A stretch of 64,000 nt of DNA from NCBI GenBank assembly GCA_037349105.1, contig JAYJMM010000116.1, positions 5,146,001 through 5,210,000 of the forward strand. Reading direction: 5' to 3'. Positions 24,601 to 35,847 of the stretch are shown piece by piece. Source of the stretch: Limnomonas spitsbergensis. Its lineage: Eukaryota > Chlorophyta > Chlorophyceae > Chlamydomonadales. Position numbers and translations under genes: made by a program. The stretch's first letter is position 1; each line of letters opens with the position of its first letter. The notes beneath the pieces are model-generated. The model was not told the origin of the DNA. It was given only the letters and a program-made list of their open reading frames with translations, and ran no database searches.

Positions 24601-26636
24601 GGTGTTGCAGTTGATCCCGTCAGGGCTGCTGCAGTTGTTGCAGTCACAGTTGTCACACTCAAATCTCCTTCTGATGCACCTGCTTCGTTGCTCATCTCCG
24701 GTTCAGAAACTTTTGTCTCCACCTCATGCCTCAGAGGCCAGTGTATGCAGCGTGACAGGATGCATCTCTCCACTTCCTGGCTGCTAGTGACGGATCTGGC
24801 TGCTAGATCTTCCACCTGGACTTCGAGCTCCAGTACCTTGGCAGCAGGGCTTGAGGGGGCACACGCTGCCTCGTGCACTTCTTGAGAAGCCTGCACCATG
24901 CTTTTGATCCCAAGGACTTGGGCTGTGGCTAGGCCTCGAAGAACCCCAAAGATGAACTCTGCATCCGGCCAGCTGTCAGACGTGCTGGCCTGCAATGGAT
25001 GAGCATAATAGGTTTAGGGTTCAGGGTTGAGGGTTGCAGATTTAGCGATGGCACTTACTCAGATAACGGTACCCACTTATAAACTTATTTGTTTTCCAAG
25101 CGCCAGGCTTAGGGGTGAGCTCATGCGCTTGTGGTCTTAGCAAAACCCGCATCGACTAACTGCATATGGAAATGACGGGATAGACCCAGCTTCCACGAGC
25201 ACTTGAGCTTGCCCTGGAGGAATCCTTGTGCTTGCCATCAACCGTTTCAAAAACAAAGAGCTGTAGCCTTCAGTTGCAAAATTCCCACCATTCAACATGG
25301 AATGTGTGCCAACGAATGCCAGGTGGTAACAAAGGCTGCTTTTCCATGCAACCCCATGCATGCCTCCCTTGCATCCCCATGCAACCCTCCTATGCAACCC
25401 GAAGCACCCCAACCAAGGTGCACCTCGCAATTCCCCCTCATGTGTCGCCATGAAATCCCATGATAGCTCTCTTGTCCCTGCATAGATAGCCATGGCTTCA
25501 AGTCAACATGTATTCTCCTGCTCTGCCGGTTTGACTTTTCCGCATGAAGGCTGACCTTGGTATCCAAACATCAGATCTGGAAAGCTAAGCGCTTGCCATC
25601 TGTCACATTAAGGGAGGAGGCCCTGCTCCGTAAGAGCTTACCTTCAGCTGGAAATGGCTAGGCTCCTGGGCAGGCCCTGAACCCTCTTGACTGACATCCG
25701 CCTCGGGGGAACATGATGCCGAGGGAGCATCAGAGAACACGACCCTCAATGCGCCCAGTCCTTCCTGGGAATGTTGCAGATATAGCCGCAAACATGGTAA
25801 TTTGGAATCAGATTGGACCCTGGTTTTGAAGAACCACTTCAGAGGCTCAACTGAAGAGCCTGAAATGAACTCAAGAACGGGCTCCGTGATCAAACTCAGA
25901 GATAAACTCAGAAATCAGACTCGGTAACAATCATATTATTCAGCACTCCGACGAAGTCTTGAAAGTCGGTAATCCGACCCAGGAGGAGGGCTAGAGGGCA
26001 CGACTATCAGGGTCACCAAAAGGGTACGCCTTTATCTACCCCACCAGCCCGTCTCGCCATTGACCCATTCCCCACAACCTGGCCTGAAAGCTGTGACAGC
26101 GCCTACACATGTCAGCATCCATCCAATAGCTATTTTGAAGGGCCAGACAGTGCTAACAGGAGGAAGAGAGAAAGCAGAAGTACGCTGGAGAAGGAGGCAT
26201 CGTGCATCTAAATTACCAATATAAGGAAAAGAGAGGCAGGCAAGTTTTAAGCCAGGTGGCTGGCCAACCTCTACTCTCCAATGGGGATCATCAACCCCTC
26301 TGCACCAACCTGATGCCATCGGTAGACAGCACCCTTGTCGTCCTCCCCGCGAGTCATGGAGAAGATATCTAACGCCTCTCTCAAGCTGCAAAGCTCGAGT
26401 AGCTTCGCGGGGCATAGGGTTGTAAGGAGCAGGTTCAGGGTCCAGGTTCAGAGGTGAAGGATGCATACTGGTACAGGGGGAATATAAACCTTCATGCTGG
26501 AGTAGGATACCATTGAAGGCAATGCAATGGGCGTACTTGCCATCGCTTGTCAATGAAAGCCACAGAGGCATGTCAACCAGTGCAGTGCCGATTACAGTCC
26601 TTGCGGCAGCTGAATAACGTAGCTGGGTTTCAGTCA
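18640..26636 (-). CDS. Multi-exon gene part, possibly N-terminal half of the phosphodiesterase
   Basis: A chain of minus-strand exons with good splice sites: 26636-26490, 25859-25642, 24989-24447, 23787-23710, 23307-23023, 22694-22623, 21670-21496, about 20442-20185, 19753-19654, and about 19047-18640. Joins that work include SHQYK plus VWMLRNRLIKF and GGLD plus RSLDEVEDEAGDEEV. Readable segments include ALVDMPLWLSLTSDGKYAHC, PFHILVDLWGYILQ, AYLFIGAAFTPSLDELN and VQQSFVEMLLGRHTNTNLAF. I recognise no domain; an extracellular or sensory N-terminus ahead of the PDE domain would be usual for algal PDEs. A small possible exon at 13986-13917 (ALWFSAVHALLRRSWPLGVF) could bridge to the catalytic part. 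A separate gene is equally possible. The 5' end is not found; an ATG in good context is near 27190. Confidence 0.6.
22255..22318 (+). repeat. G-rich hexamer repeat in an intron
   Basis: A run of gggggagg-type units with almost no other bases, on the plus strand, between the exons at 22623 and 21670 of the minus-strand gene. On the minus-strand transcript it would be a C-rich tract. The G-rich strand could fold into quadruplexes. Confidence 0.85.
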
Positions 26637-26639
26637 CTG

Positions 26640-27743
26640 TAATTTCCAGGCCAATTCAGCTACTTTTACCAGTAAGGGACCGTTACTAACACAATTTCTG
26701 AATTACGGCGCAATTGCACAGCACTGATGTCAACGCATGCTTGGTTATGTATGCATGAGCCTTGTGACTCTTGCTTTCTTTTCCCGGACATGAACATGCT
26801 GCATGACAGGGTGGCCCTTCACATGCATGATTAGCATGCAAGCATGGCCATGCATGCTTTGCATGTGGTCTGGAGAGAATGTCCTGCGCTGCCATGTCAT
26901 GACATTTGGTAGCTAGCGTGCACACATGATCATCCAAAATCTAATTATCGAGAGGAAAGGAAACTATGTTAATCGGTACGTACCGAGTTGTAACGTGGCG
27001 ACGCCAAGTACTCAGCAAACCTGATGCCATGCTCGAATGCACCTTCGCCGCTGCCGTTTCTTCGTCCCGTGTGCCCCCTGGCCTCGCTGCGGCACCATGC
27101 AACACTCCATCAGAGTGCCTCACATCGTCATCGCCCCTCCTGGCTGCTTTGTAAGTGAAACATTCGGAAAAGGCTCCTTGTCCGCCATGGGAAGCTTTAA
27201 ATCTAGTGATCGCTCCCAAGTTAGCAACCCGCAGCGGAGGACCCACCGCAACGACTAAACCACAGCATTCCCCCTTTCCCAATCTTTTCGGCGCACCCTT
27301 GATACTGCCACAAGCTTAGAGCCCGGCTGAGGACGGACGGCGCACAAGCTGACAGCGCGACGTCCACTGCTGGTGCCATCGTCTTGTAGACGATGATTTA
27401 CGCAATGAATGCACCCTCCAGTCGAGAAAGACCTGGGACGAGCCCACGAGAAAGGAATATGTTTCACGCTGACAAGCGCACGTGGAGTTTAAACAATGCA
27501 GTATGGCTACAGGTATGGCTACGGACACGCCTCAATGCATGTCCAAACTATGGCCTCTGTACCTTAGTAGATCATGGTTGGAGCAGGGGTTGAAGGGTTG
27601 AGAATACGTAAGCGCATGTGGAGAATGTAATCTTGTACCGCTGATGAGTCACTCCTTACGACATCAGTTTCGCCCACCTTCACCACCCAGCACCCATTTG
27701 AATCAGTGCTGTGCGATTACGCCGTAATCCGATTTTTGTGTAA
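26640..27743. other. Possible 5' region of the upstream gene; AT- and GCATGC-rich
   Basis: On the minus strand, 27240-26985 is open and ends at a possible donor (gtacgt). It includes the segment KAARRGDDDVRHSDGVLHGA, and the overlapping ATG at about 27190 reads MADKEPFPNVSLTKQPGG. I cannot decide between these two readings. The rest (26690-26940) is rich in gcatgcatg words and holds no gene I can support. Confidence 0.3.
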
Positions 27744-28319
27744 GGGCCCAATTCCACTTGTCACCGGAACGCGGAAATGGCATGCCAGCTCACCCTCCCC
27801 AATTCCACTTGTCACCGGAATGGCACCGGAACGCCAGCGTGGCGCCAGCGTGGCGCTGCCGTACCCGTTAAGTGCCATATTTTGCATCGCTCCTAATTTG
27901 CAGATATCGATCTCCCTTAAAAACGTACTTTTACTCTCCAACGTTTCAGTCAAATGACATGGCATTATTTGCCAACGTTGGCAAGTGAGTGACGTCATTT
28001 TTTCCGAAGTCCGTCATCTTTGAAGAGGAGCGCATGCCATTAAATACTTGCATTACTTGCTATTTATCGACCTCGATTCCGATCGTACCAAGTGCCCAGA
28101 GGGCCTCCATGGAAGCGGGGGTGTTGCAGGCGAGGGTGGACTAATCGCTGCTGCAGCCCATCCTGAGGCGCGATTATCTAAAGCAGCAGATCCTACTTTT
28201 ACTGGTATGAAGCGTGCCTGAACCTCTGCCTGCTATAAGAGCATTTACTGCATTTTGGTGTGCAGTTTCGGCCCACATGCACAGCATTGAGCCAGCTAAC
28301 AAAGCTTCCCACCCTTTTG

Positions 28320-29480
28320 GGCAACATCTTGCATGCATGCGCAGCTTTCACCAGTACTGACAGCCCCCGAATGCATGCACAGCCCCCCGCATGCATGCAC
28401 GGTACCCCGCCCGCTTGCTCTGATGGACTGTAAAAACTTCACAAAACTTCACCGCTTGCATGCACAGCTCCCACCCACATACACTCTGCCTACATGCACA
28501 CACCCATGCCCACATGCACAGCATCCCGCCTGCTTGCGGAGCGCCTCACACGCCTACGCATTCCTTGCATGCACATGTCCATGCCTGCATTCACAGCACG
28601 TAGCCGCGCTCGCGACCCTCCACCTGCATTCTCAGCTCCTTCCCACATGCAAACACCCCGCCCGCATGCACACTACCCCCGCTTGCACGCACAGCCGCCT
28701 GGCGCCTGCCAATATGCTCTGCACCTCGCCCTCATAAACGGTCTTTCAACCACATGAGCCATCCCCTACCCGTGTACACAGTCCACACCCCCATGCACAT
28801 TTCCCGCACGCACGCACGGCCCCCCAGTCCCCCATCGGCTTTCACTGTTATCCACCCATAGACACAGCCCGTATGCACAGGCCCCCACTTGTATGTACTG
28901 TTACTCCCATCCGCTGGTACTGCCCCCCATCCCCATTCACATTCCGCATTCTGCAGACCCCCACCTGTATGCAATGTTACCCCCATCCGCCCGCACGGTC
29001 CCCCATCCCCCATCTGCATACGCTGTTATCCACCCATAGGCACTGCCCGTATGCACAGTCCCCCATCTGTATGCGCAAGTCCCGCCCAAATGGGCGGCTC
29101 TCCGCCCGTATGCGCAGCCCCACGCTTGCACGCACAGCCCCCCATCCGCATTCCCAACCCGTAAGCTATGTGCCCCGCCAACATATGCAGACTCTCGTCC
29201 ACGTGCACATTCCCGCCCGCCCACACAGTCCTCCACCCGCATTAATTGTTAACAGCGCCCTGCCGTATGTGTAGCTCTCCATTTGCATTTACTGCCCTAC
29301 GACCGTATGTTTGTACAGCCTGTCCGGATGTACAGCCCCCGTCCGTATGCGCACAGCCCGTATGCATATTGCATAAACCATGGCAAGCATGCACAGACCC
29401 TAGCCTGCATGCACATGCATGGGTCACTGCATTTGGGCGGGGAATGTGCATTCGGGCGGGAATGTGCATCACAGCAACCC
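28320..29480. repeat. GCATGCAC-rich arm of the 6.1-kb element
   Basis: More than 1 kb of imperfect repeats around the words gcatgcacag, cccgcccgcatgcac and ccatccgc. A matching inverted stretch, partly the same repeats, is at about 32490-32930. Reading frames through it on both strands are Cys/Pro/His-rich and look like by-products of the repeat. It sits between the inverted end and the element interior. Confidence 0.75.
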
Positions 29481-29509
29481 GTCCTCACGTGCAGCGCATG
29501 CCGGCATGC

Positions 29510-29928
29510 TCATGCCCCTGCTCGAAGCTGTTAGTGAGGCAGAAGGTTGTGAGGCAGACCCTTTAGAAACAGCAAGCCATGTTGTACATTTATTCATTAG
29601 CCGAGACGAGTGCAAGCTCCATTGGGAGCTTGCATTTGAATGTGTTACGGATATGCGAGCGGCTAGCGGAGTTCTTGCGGTATGTGGGTGTGCCATTCAG
29701 AGAACCAGCTGCTATCATGGCCACCCCTGCTGCCCCTACAGCCCATGTAGCCCCTGCAGCCCCAGCAGCCTTCCTCCCCCAGGTTCATCTGAAGAGAGCA
29801 TGTCCGCATCAGTCCAGGAGGCAGCTCTTTACATTGGCACTAGCCCAGAAATCTTGATAGCTTTTGTGCAGCCTTTGGGCCTAGATGGAAGGAATTTGGC
29901 ATGGGCCATCTACCAGACTACCCCCTAG
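29510..29928 (+). CDS. Open frame inside the 6.1-kb element, unidentified
   Basis: A plus-strand frame from an ATG at 29506 reads MLMPLLEAVSEAEGCEADP and includes FISRDECKLHWELAFECVTD, ending in a stop at 29926-29928. A second frame overlaps from 29579 to 29857. The composition is more protein-like than the flanking GCATGC repeats. I do not recognise it; it may be a partial exon of an element gene or chance. Confidence 0.25.
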
Positions 29929-30254
29929 GAGTGGAGTCGACCAAGTTCGCAGTGGGTGTCATTGCGCGCGTCATGATGCGCAACCTGCTCAGTCGGGTCT
30001 CATCCCCACCTTTTATTTTGTATTTTTTAAGCGGATTCACTATGCAGACTATATTGCCTAGCCATGCCCTTTGTTTCATGATGTTTGAGGCACCTTCATT
30101 TTGCTTGATACGCACGAGACATGCCTCTCAAGGCTTTGAGCGGGGCTTCTGACTGAAATCTTGGTTTCCTGTTTTCCCCTCGAAAATTGTATAGTTCAGG
30201 ATTCATGTGACGGTATTACGGCTTCAGATTTATTTCATCACAATTACGCTGATT

Positions 30255-30965
30255 TGCTCCAGGTATGCCACTCTAGGAGACCCAAGCAAGGCTGAATACT
30301 GAAATTTTAATTATGCTGATGCACCCTAGACATGCCACTCTAGGAGACCCGAGGAGGTCTCTAGACTGAAATCTTAATTATGCTGATGCGCCCAGGTATG
30401 CACCATAGGAGACGTGAGCAAGGCTTTAGACAGAAATCTTAATTATGCTGATGCGCCCCAGGCATGCCACTCTAGGAGACCCAAGCATGGCTCCATACTG
30501 AACCTTAATTATGCTGATGCGCCCCATGCATGCCACTCTAGGAGACCCAAACAGGGCTCCATACTGAACCTGAATTATGCGGATGCGCCCCAGACATGCC
30601 ACTCTAGGAGACCCAAGCATGGCTCAATACTGAACCTTAAGCATGCTGATGCGCCCTAGACATGCCACTTTAGGAGACCCAAGCAGGGTTTTAGACTGGA
30701 ATCTTAATTATGCTGATGCGCCCTGGACATGCCACTCTAGGAGATAGACGTGAGCAATGCTGTAGACTGAAATCTTAAATATGTTGATGAGCCACAAGCA
30801 TGCCACTCGAGGAATCCCAAGCACGGGGTTAAACTGAAATCTAATTTGTGTCGATGCTTCTAGGCTTGCCACTCTAGGAGACCCAAGCTGGGCTGTAGAC
30901 TGGAATCATAAATGCACTGATGCACCCCCAGCATGTTACTCTAGAAGACCCAAGCTGGGTTGAAG
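30255..30965 (+). repeat. ~60-bp tandem repeat inside the 6.1-kb element
   Basis: About eleven or twelve imperfect units of roughly 60 bp. Each contains atgccactctaggagaccc, then aagcagggct, then actgaaatcttaattatgct with gatgcgcccc. Units diverge more towards the right end. No gene is seen in it. Confidence 0.92.
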
Positions 30966-31152
30966 GTTGAAATCTTGAGTGTGGATCCCTGTGATACTGT
31001 TATGCCATTGAGGGATACTGTTGCTAAGCCACTTTCACTGGGTAAGGCTGTTGAGTCAAGTTCAAAACCACTATATTACATGACGGAAACCTCAATATTG
31101 GCGGAAATACGAGCCAAGCATAGACAACTGAAGACAGGCTGAAGTTTTTTTG

Positions 31153-31843
31153 TCACTTCGCAAAGAAGCGCTCCCCTGACTCCTTCTCCCTCTGAACTGT
31201 GTTCATGTGGTGCACACAGTACCGCATGCACAGAAGGAAAACAATATGAGACATGTATCCGCAGTTGCTCTCCAAACTCCTGATAAGTTTTGGTGAATGC
31301 CCGGAGCGGTCGCTGCGCATCCTAGCGAAAGCAGCCCTCAAGTCATCAAGCTTCTCCTCAGAGATACCAGCAGAGTAGCTGCTGTCTTGCACGAGGGCTA
31401 GCCGTGATATACGGTGGCTATGGTCCTGGACAAAGCATCTGTCCTTGAAGCTTGACCCCAAAACAAGCGGCGCCTCAAGATCTGCCAAACAAGGGGCCGC
31501 GATGCAACACCGGTCATGGTGAAATCCAATTGTGATACCATCATACTGCTGCATGATGACGTCAAGCGTGGCACGCCGAAAGAGCGGCGACTCGTTGCTG
31601 AGCAAGCGCTGCTTTGCTGTTGCAACAACGGCCGCAGTGACCTCTATGGAGCCTGTCATCGGCACTATGTGATACCTTCGAAGGGCATGAATGGTAGAAC
31701 TGAGCAAAGGGAGCAGGTGCAATGTGCCAAACCTTGACCATCCTACGGCCGGTGGCCCGGGCAAAACAGGGCTTGATGCACGTGGATCCCCGGGCCTTAG
31801 CTGAATCACAGTAGAGGCTCCCTAAAATAAACACGTGTAGCAT
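31153..31843 (-). CDS. Unidentified protein exon(s) of the 6.1-kb element
   Basis: An uninterrupted minus-strand frame of about 218 codons ends at 31153. Segments include LRRYHIVPMTGSIEVTAAVV, VIMQQYDGITIGFHHDRCC and SNCGYMSHIVFLLCMRYCVH. It has a well-mixed, protein-like composition, and its 5' part overlaps a second frame (31843-31562) that reads YCDSAKARGSTCIKPCFARA, so an exon boundary or frame break lies near 31740. It is the best candidate for an element-encoded gene, but I cannot match it to a transposase or accessory family. Possible further exons upstream are at 32042-31850 and 32465-32138. Confidence 0.5.
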
Positions 31844-32137
31844 ACCCTGGGTTGCACCTTGTTTGCAAGTGGCAGTTCAGGATATCTGACTGACCTGAGC
31901 AGCAAGTTGCGGTAGAAGTATCATCAGCCGATACATTGCGCTGACCAGTCACACATGACCTCATACGAGAAGAAGCACATGGGGCTGTACCTAAGCGGGG
32001 TAAGGGAAAGAGAAAGTGATACATTACAAAGGCTTGATCCATGGCATGCTCTGTTTAAATCCACTCGTGATGTACATTTGCCCCTGTTTATAGAAAAGCT
32101 TGGGGTTAGCGAATTTACAGTCTAGCCCAGGGCAAAT

Positions 32138-32465
32138 TTACCTCAGCAAGGAGAACTCTGATCCATCTGCCTCGAAACGCCCAGGCGGGATAAAAGCACG
32201 GTGCATACGGGTATGCAACTTGACCTTCAGCAGTCCACCCAACCTGAAGACGCCACATGTCATGTCAGGCAGCTTCTGGTCCCCCCACGAGATATGGCCG
32301 CATGTCTGGCCACACCTCTTTGCAGAGCAGCTGTGAGTCGTTAGCCCCTCCTCTGTCATGGATCACGCAGTGAAATCATCGCCGGTATTCTCGCAGATGC
32401 GGACCAGATCCTCCCGTGAACTGCAGCCAGTAAGAATGTTCATGACTCGTGGATCCTTGACTGGG
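32138..32465 (-). CDS. Possible further exon of the element gene, unidentified
   Basis: The minus strand reads DPRVMNILTGCSSREDLVRI to a stop at about 32357, then, after a one-codon gap, a new frame reading GVFRLGGLLKVKLHTRMHRA and ending at a donor-like gtaaat after FSLLAE. Both stretches look coding but do not join as written. I cannot assign a function. They lie 5' of the 31843-31153 frame and could belong to the same transcript. Confidence 0.3.
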
Positions 32466-34297
32466 TTCTCTAGCATACAGTCACGAGAGATGCTGCAATA
32501 TTGGCAGGCGGGGGGTAGTGCATGTGCGGTCGGGGTGTTTGCATGTGGGAAGGAGCTAAGAATGCAGGTGGAGGGTCGCGAGCGCGGCTACGTGATGTGA
32601 ATGCAAGCGAGGACCTGTGCATGCAAGGAATGCGCATGCGTGTGGGGCGCTCTGCAAGCAGGCAGGATGCTGTGCATGTGGGCAGGGGTGTGTGCATGTA
32701 GGCAGTGTGCATGTGGGTGGGAGCTGTGCATGCAAGCGGTGCGCATGTGGCCGGGGGGTAGTCCGGTAGTGCATGCAAGCGGGCGGGGTAACGAGCATGC
32801 ATGCGGGGGGCTGGGCATGCATTCAGGGGCTGCCAGTGCTGGTGGAAGTGGGGCATGCATGTAATATGTTGCCCAAAAAGGGTGGGACGCTGTGTTCGCT
32901 GGCTCAATGTGCATGTGGGCTGAAACTGCACACCAAAATGCAGTGAATGCTCTTGTAGCAGGCGAAGGTTCAGGCACGCTTCATACCAGTAAAGTAGTAC
33001 CTGCAGCTTAAGATAATCGCTCCTCATCAGGATGGGCTGCAGCAGCGATTAGTCCACCCTCGCCTGCAACACCCCCGCTTCCATGGAGGCCCTCTGGGCA
33101 CTTGGTACGATCGGAATCGAGGTCGATAAATAACAAGTAATGCAAGTATTTAATGGCATGCGCTCCTCTTCAAAAATGATGGACTTCGGAAAAAATGACG
33201 TCACTCACTTGCCAACGTTGGCAAATAATGCCATGTCATTTGACTGAAACGTTGGAGAGTAAAAGTACGTTTTTAAGGGAGATCGATACCTCTAATTTGC
33301 GCGATGCCAAAATACTTCGCATCAACGCTCCGACAGCGTGCATAACTTCGTTCTCATCTTCAAATTTTCATCGCCGTCATCTTTCGTTCGTTCCGAATAC
33401 TCCTTTTCGCCCGTTCCTGCTGCCATGGCCGACGCATATCCTTAACAGGAGCATCATTTGAATCTTTCCCGCGTAGAAGTTGGCACCGATCTGGCCATCC
33501 CAATGGCGAATTTCGACGCGTGCCCCCTAGCAGTCCCTCCGATCGCCTGGGCTATCGTTTATCAGCGGCCTGCCATTTGCTACACCCAACTTCGACAGTG
33601 CCAGGGCATCCCTTGCTGCACGTACCTTGCAACTCGACATTTGTCAAGCATGACTATCATGCTCAGGGAGACAAGTAGACAGAACACTCTAGATACACGA
33701 AGCGATAAGGCAAATGCCTGACAGGTTGTTCACTAGAGAGAGTCGGTCTCAGCAGTACCCGAACACGTTCCGGATACAAGTGGAATTGCGTTTCAAGTAT
33801 TTTCATCCAGCGTGGCAGAAGCCTCGCCCAACCAGATAAACCGCCACCGGAACGCGTTCCGGTGAGCGCCCAAGTGGAATTGGGCCCTAAGTAATTACGG
33901 TCAATTACGGCGTAACACGTAATTGCGCGCAAGTAAGGCTTTTTAGCTTACACGCAATTAAGAGCGAGCTGTAATCTAGACCGCAAGCACGTTCCAGTAG
34001 ATTTCTGGCTTTGGGGGACATCAGTCATACATTTTCGAAGGTGGGAAGTTGCAGATCGTTGTGCGTCAACTCATAAGAAGATATCGTGAAGATCAGAACA
34101 ACTTCCAAGTTAACGTGTCACGACTTTTCGTCAATTGGCGGGTGGGTTCCGAGCCAAAAACCCCATTTGCGGTCCATAACCATGGTTTCGTCTGTGATTT
34201 GATTGAATTTTGAATGCACCTACCTCCACACCTGCCTCGAACTGACGGCGAGTGCCGTGCGAAGGTGTCTTCCACAAATGTGCACCTCGAGGACATA

Positions 34298-35844
34298 GGG
34301 CCTCATTCCAAAAGAGCCTTTTGCGACGCCGAATGGGATTAGGCGTCGTGCTACCAATTCCACCGGGGTGCCGAAAGTTATATTTTTGAATGTAGAAAGC
34401 CTGGAAAGAGTGAAGCGAGTAAGCGACGCTTATATTCAAATTTCTGGGGACATCGCATGTAGGTCCACCACCAGTCCACCACCATGTTGCCCCTGGTGTT
34501 GCTTATCGTCCCAACGACGCCTAGTTCACCACGTCAAGCACTTCCCACCCCTGCTCGTGACGTCAGACCTGGTCAGATTCGTCCTGATCTCCTCGATCTT
34601 CTCATGTGTGACGCATTACATGTCGGGGAATCGTTTGGCCCCATTGATCTTTCTCAATGGCCTGGCGCCCTGGCTCACCCAACTCAGCAGTCGATCTGAT
34701 TGTGGACAGTGCGTGCTTGGAAGCCCTGAGCCACAAATAACGGTGGCCGATGCTTCGTCTCCATTTGCAAACAGACGCCATAGTAGATACTCCTGGTAGA
34801 TACAAGCATAGGAAAGGGAGCTAGGAGGGGAATCTGGGGCAAGGATTCAAACGACCCGGGGTTCCCTGACATGATGGGACCCGAATGTCGCGCTTGAAAA
34901 AAGGAGCAGGTTTTGGGTCCCAAAATAATCCAGGTGCGCGTGCACGGAGTAAGGTACTTTTTGCCTGCGAGACGATTTCGATATATTAGTTCTCAACAGG
35001 GGTGCGCGGACCCTGTCCAGTTTTACGGTACCGTAAAGCCGGGTAGACTTCCCTCTAATTAATTAATGATTGGGGTGCATGGACTTGGATGCGTGATAAT
35101 ATACATTCAAAAATCGGCGCTGCGCGGAGTGTTAGCCAGGTGCCCACTGCCTGGCCTGGTGCCGCTGAGCGGAGTGTCAGCCAGGTGAAATTGATACTAT
35201 CGTACCTGATGCGCGGCGTTGAAAAAGGAGAGTAACTAAACATGGATCCTTGGCTAAACGATCTGCAAAATTTTCGACGATGCGCGGCCGTTTAAAACTA
35301 TTTTTTGGCTGCGCGACAAAAATTTAAATTAAATGTTTTGGGAGTGCGCGGACCCTATTTGGTGTTACGATACGGACATTTCCGAAAGACGAGCGGGGTG
35401 TCCTTTTACTCCCATACCGGCAATCGTGATTAAACTTTGAAATTATGCCAGATTCTTTTTCCTACCTTGATATATGATATAATGTTAATATATTTTTCTT
35501 TCCTGGACATCCCTATCTTTTCACCTTTGGTGTGCGTGAGAGGGCCCGCCTCATCCTCCACCTTCGGTTGAAGAGCCTCGGCGTTACCTCCTCGATCTCA
35601 ATTTGAGTCCCAGACGATGAGTGCGCAAAAGCGCCTTTGCACCCAATTTGAGTCCCAGGCGGTAAGCGCGCTTAAGCGTAAGCACCCGCCCTCACACCTA
35701 AGGTACGGACCTCACGAGGTTCGGCGACGCCTACCGTAATGTTTAGGTGAAATACGACGCCAGAAAATAGCGACTTCAAAGGCGTGTGTCGACGCCTAAT
35801 ATTTAAGTCAGATTTAGTGTCGCTTCTGTGGTGGAACGAGGCTC
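34298..35844. mobile_element. Candidate 1.5-kb element with GGGCCTC/GAGGCTC inverted ends
   Basis: The left end gggcctcattcca and the inverse of the right end (gagcctcgttcca) agree at 11 of 13 positions, and both ends are flanked by ATA (34295-34297, 35845-35847). Just inside, both ends carry related words containing 'ggcgtcg' (34330-34350 and 35720-35800). The interior is AT-rich with repeats of 'gcgcggaccct' and 'gagtgt(c/t)agccaggtg'. No transposase is visible, so it would be a non-autonomous element. The assignment is tentative. Confidence 0.45.
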
Positions 35845-35847
35845 ATA

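Larger units (their letters stand above)
27744..33887. mobile_element. 6.1-kb DNA element with long inverted ends and TAA target duplication
   Basis: The outer ends are inverted copies of gggcccaattccacttg, identical over 17 bases (27744-27760 and 33871-33887), flanked by TAA on both sides (27741-27743 and 33888-33890). Further in, about 27900-28290 is repeated inverted at about 32920-33300 with high identity, for example the segments reading gccaacgttggca and tgttgcaggcgagggtggac. Such GGG-starting ends with a three-base TAA duplication are the hallmark of PIF/Harbinger elements (known for that superfamily; assignment here is inference). No DDE transposase was recognised. The interior holds GCATGC-rich arms, a 60-bp tandem repeat and some open frames, given separately. 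Confidence 0.8.

Noticed and set aside
28333..29566. Cys/Pro/His-rich proteins in the left arm of the 6.1-kb element
   Set aside because: They are read through GCATGC repeats in several frames on both strands.
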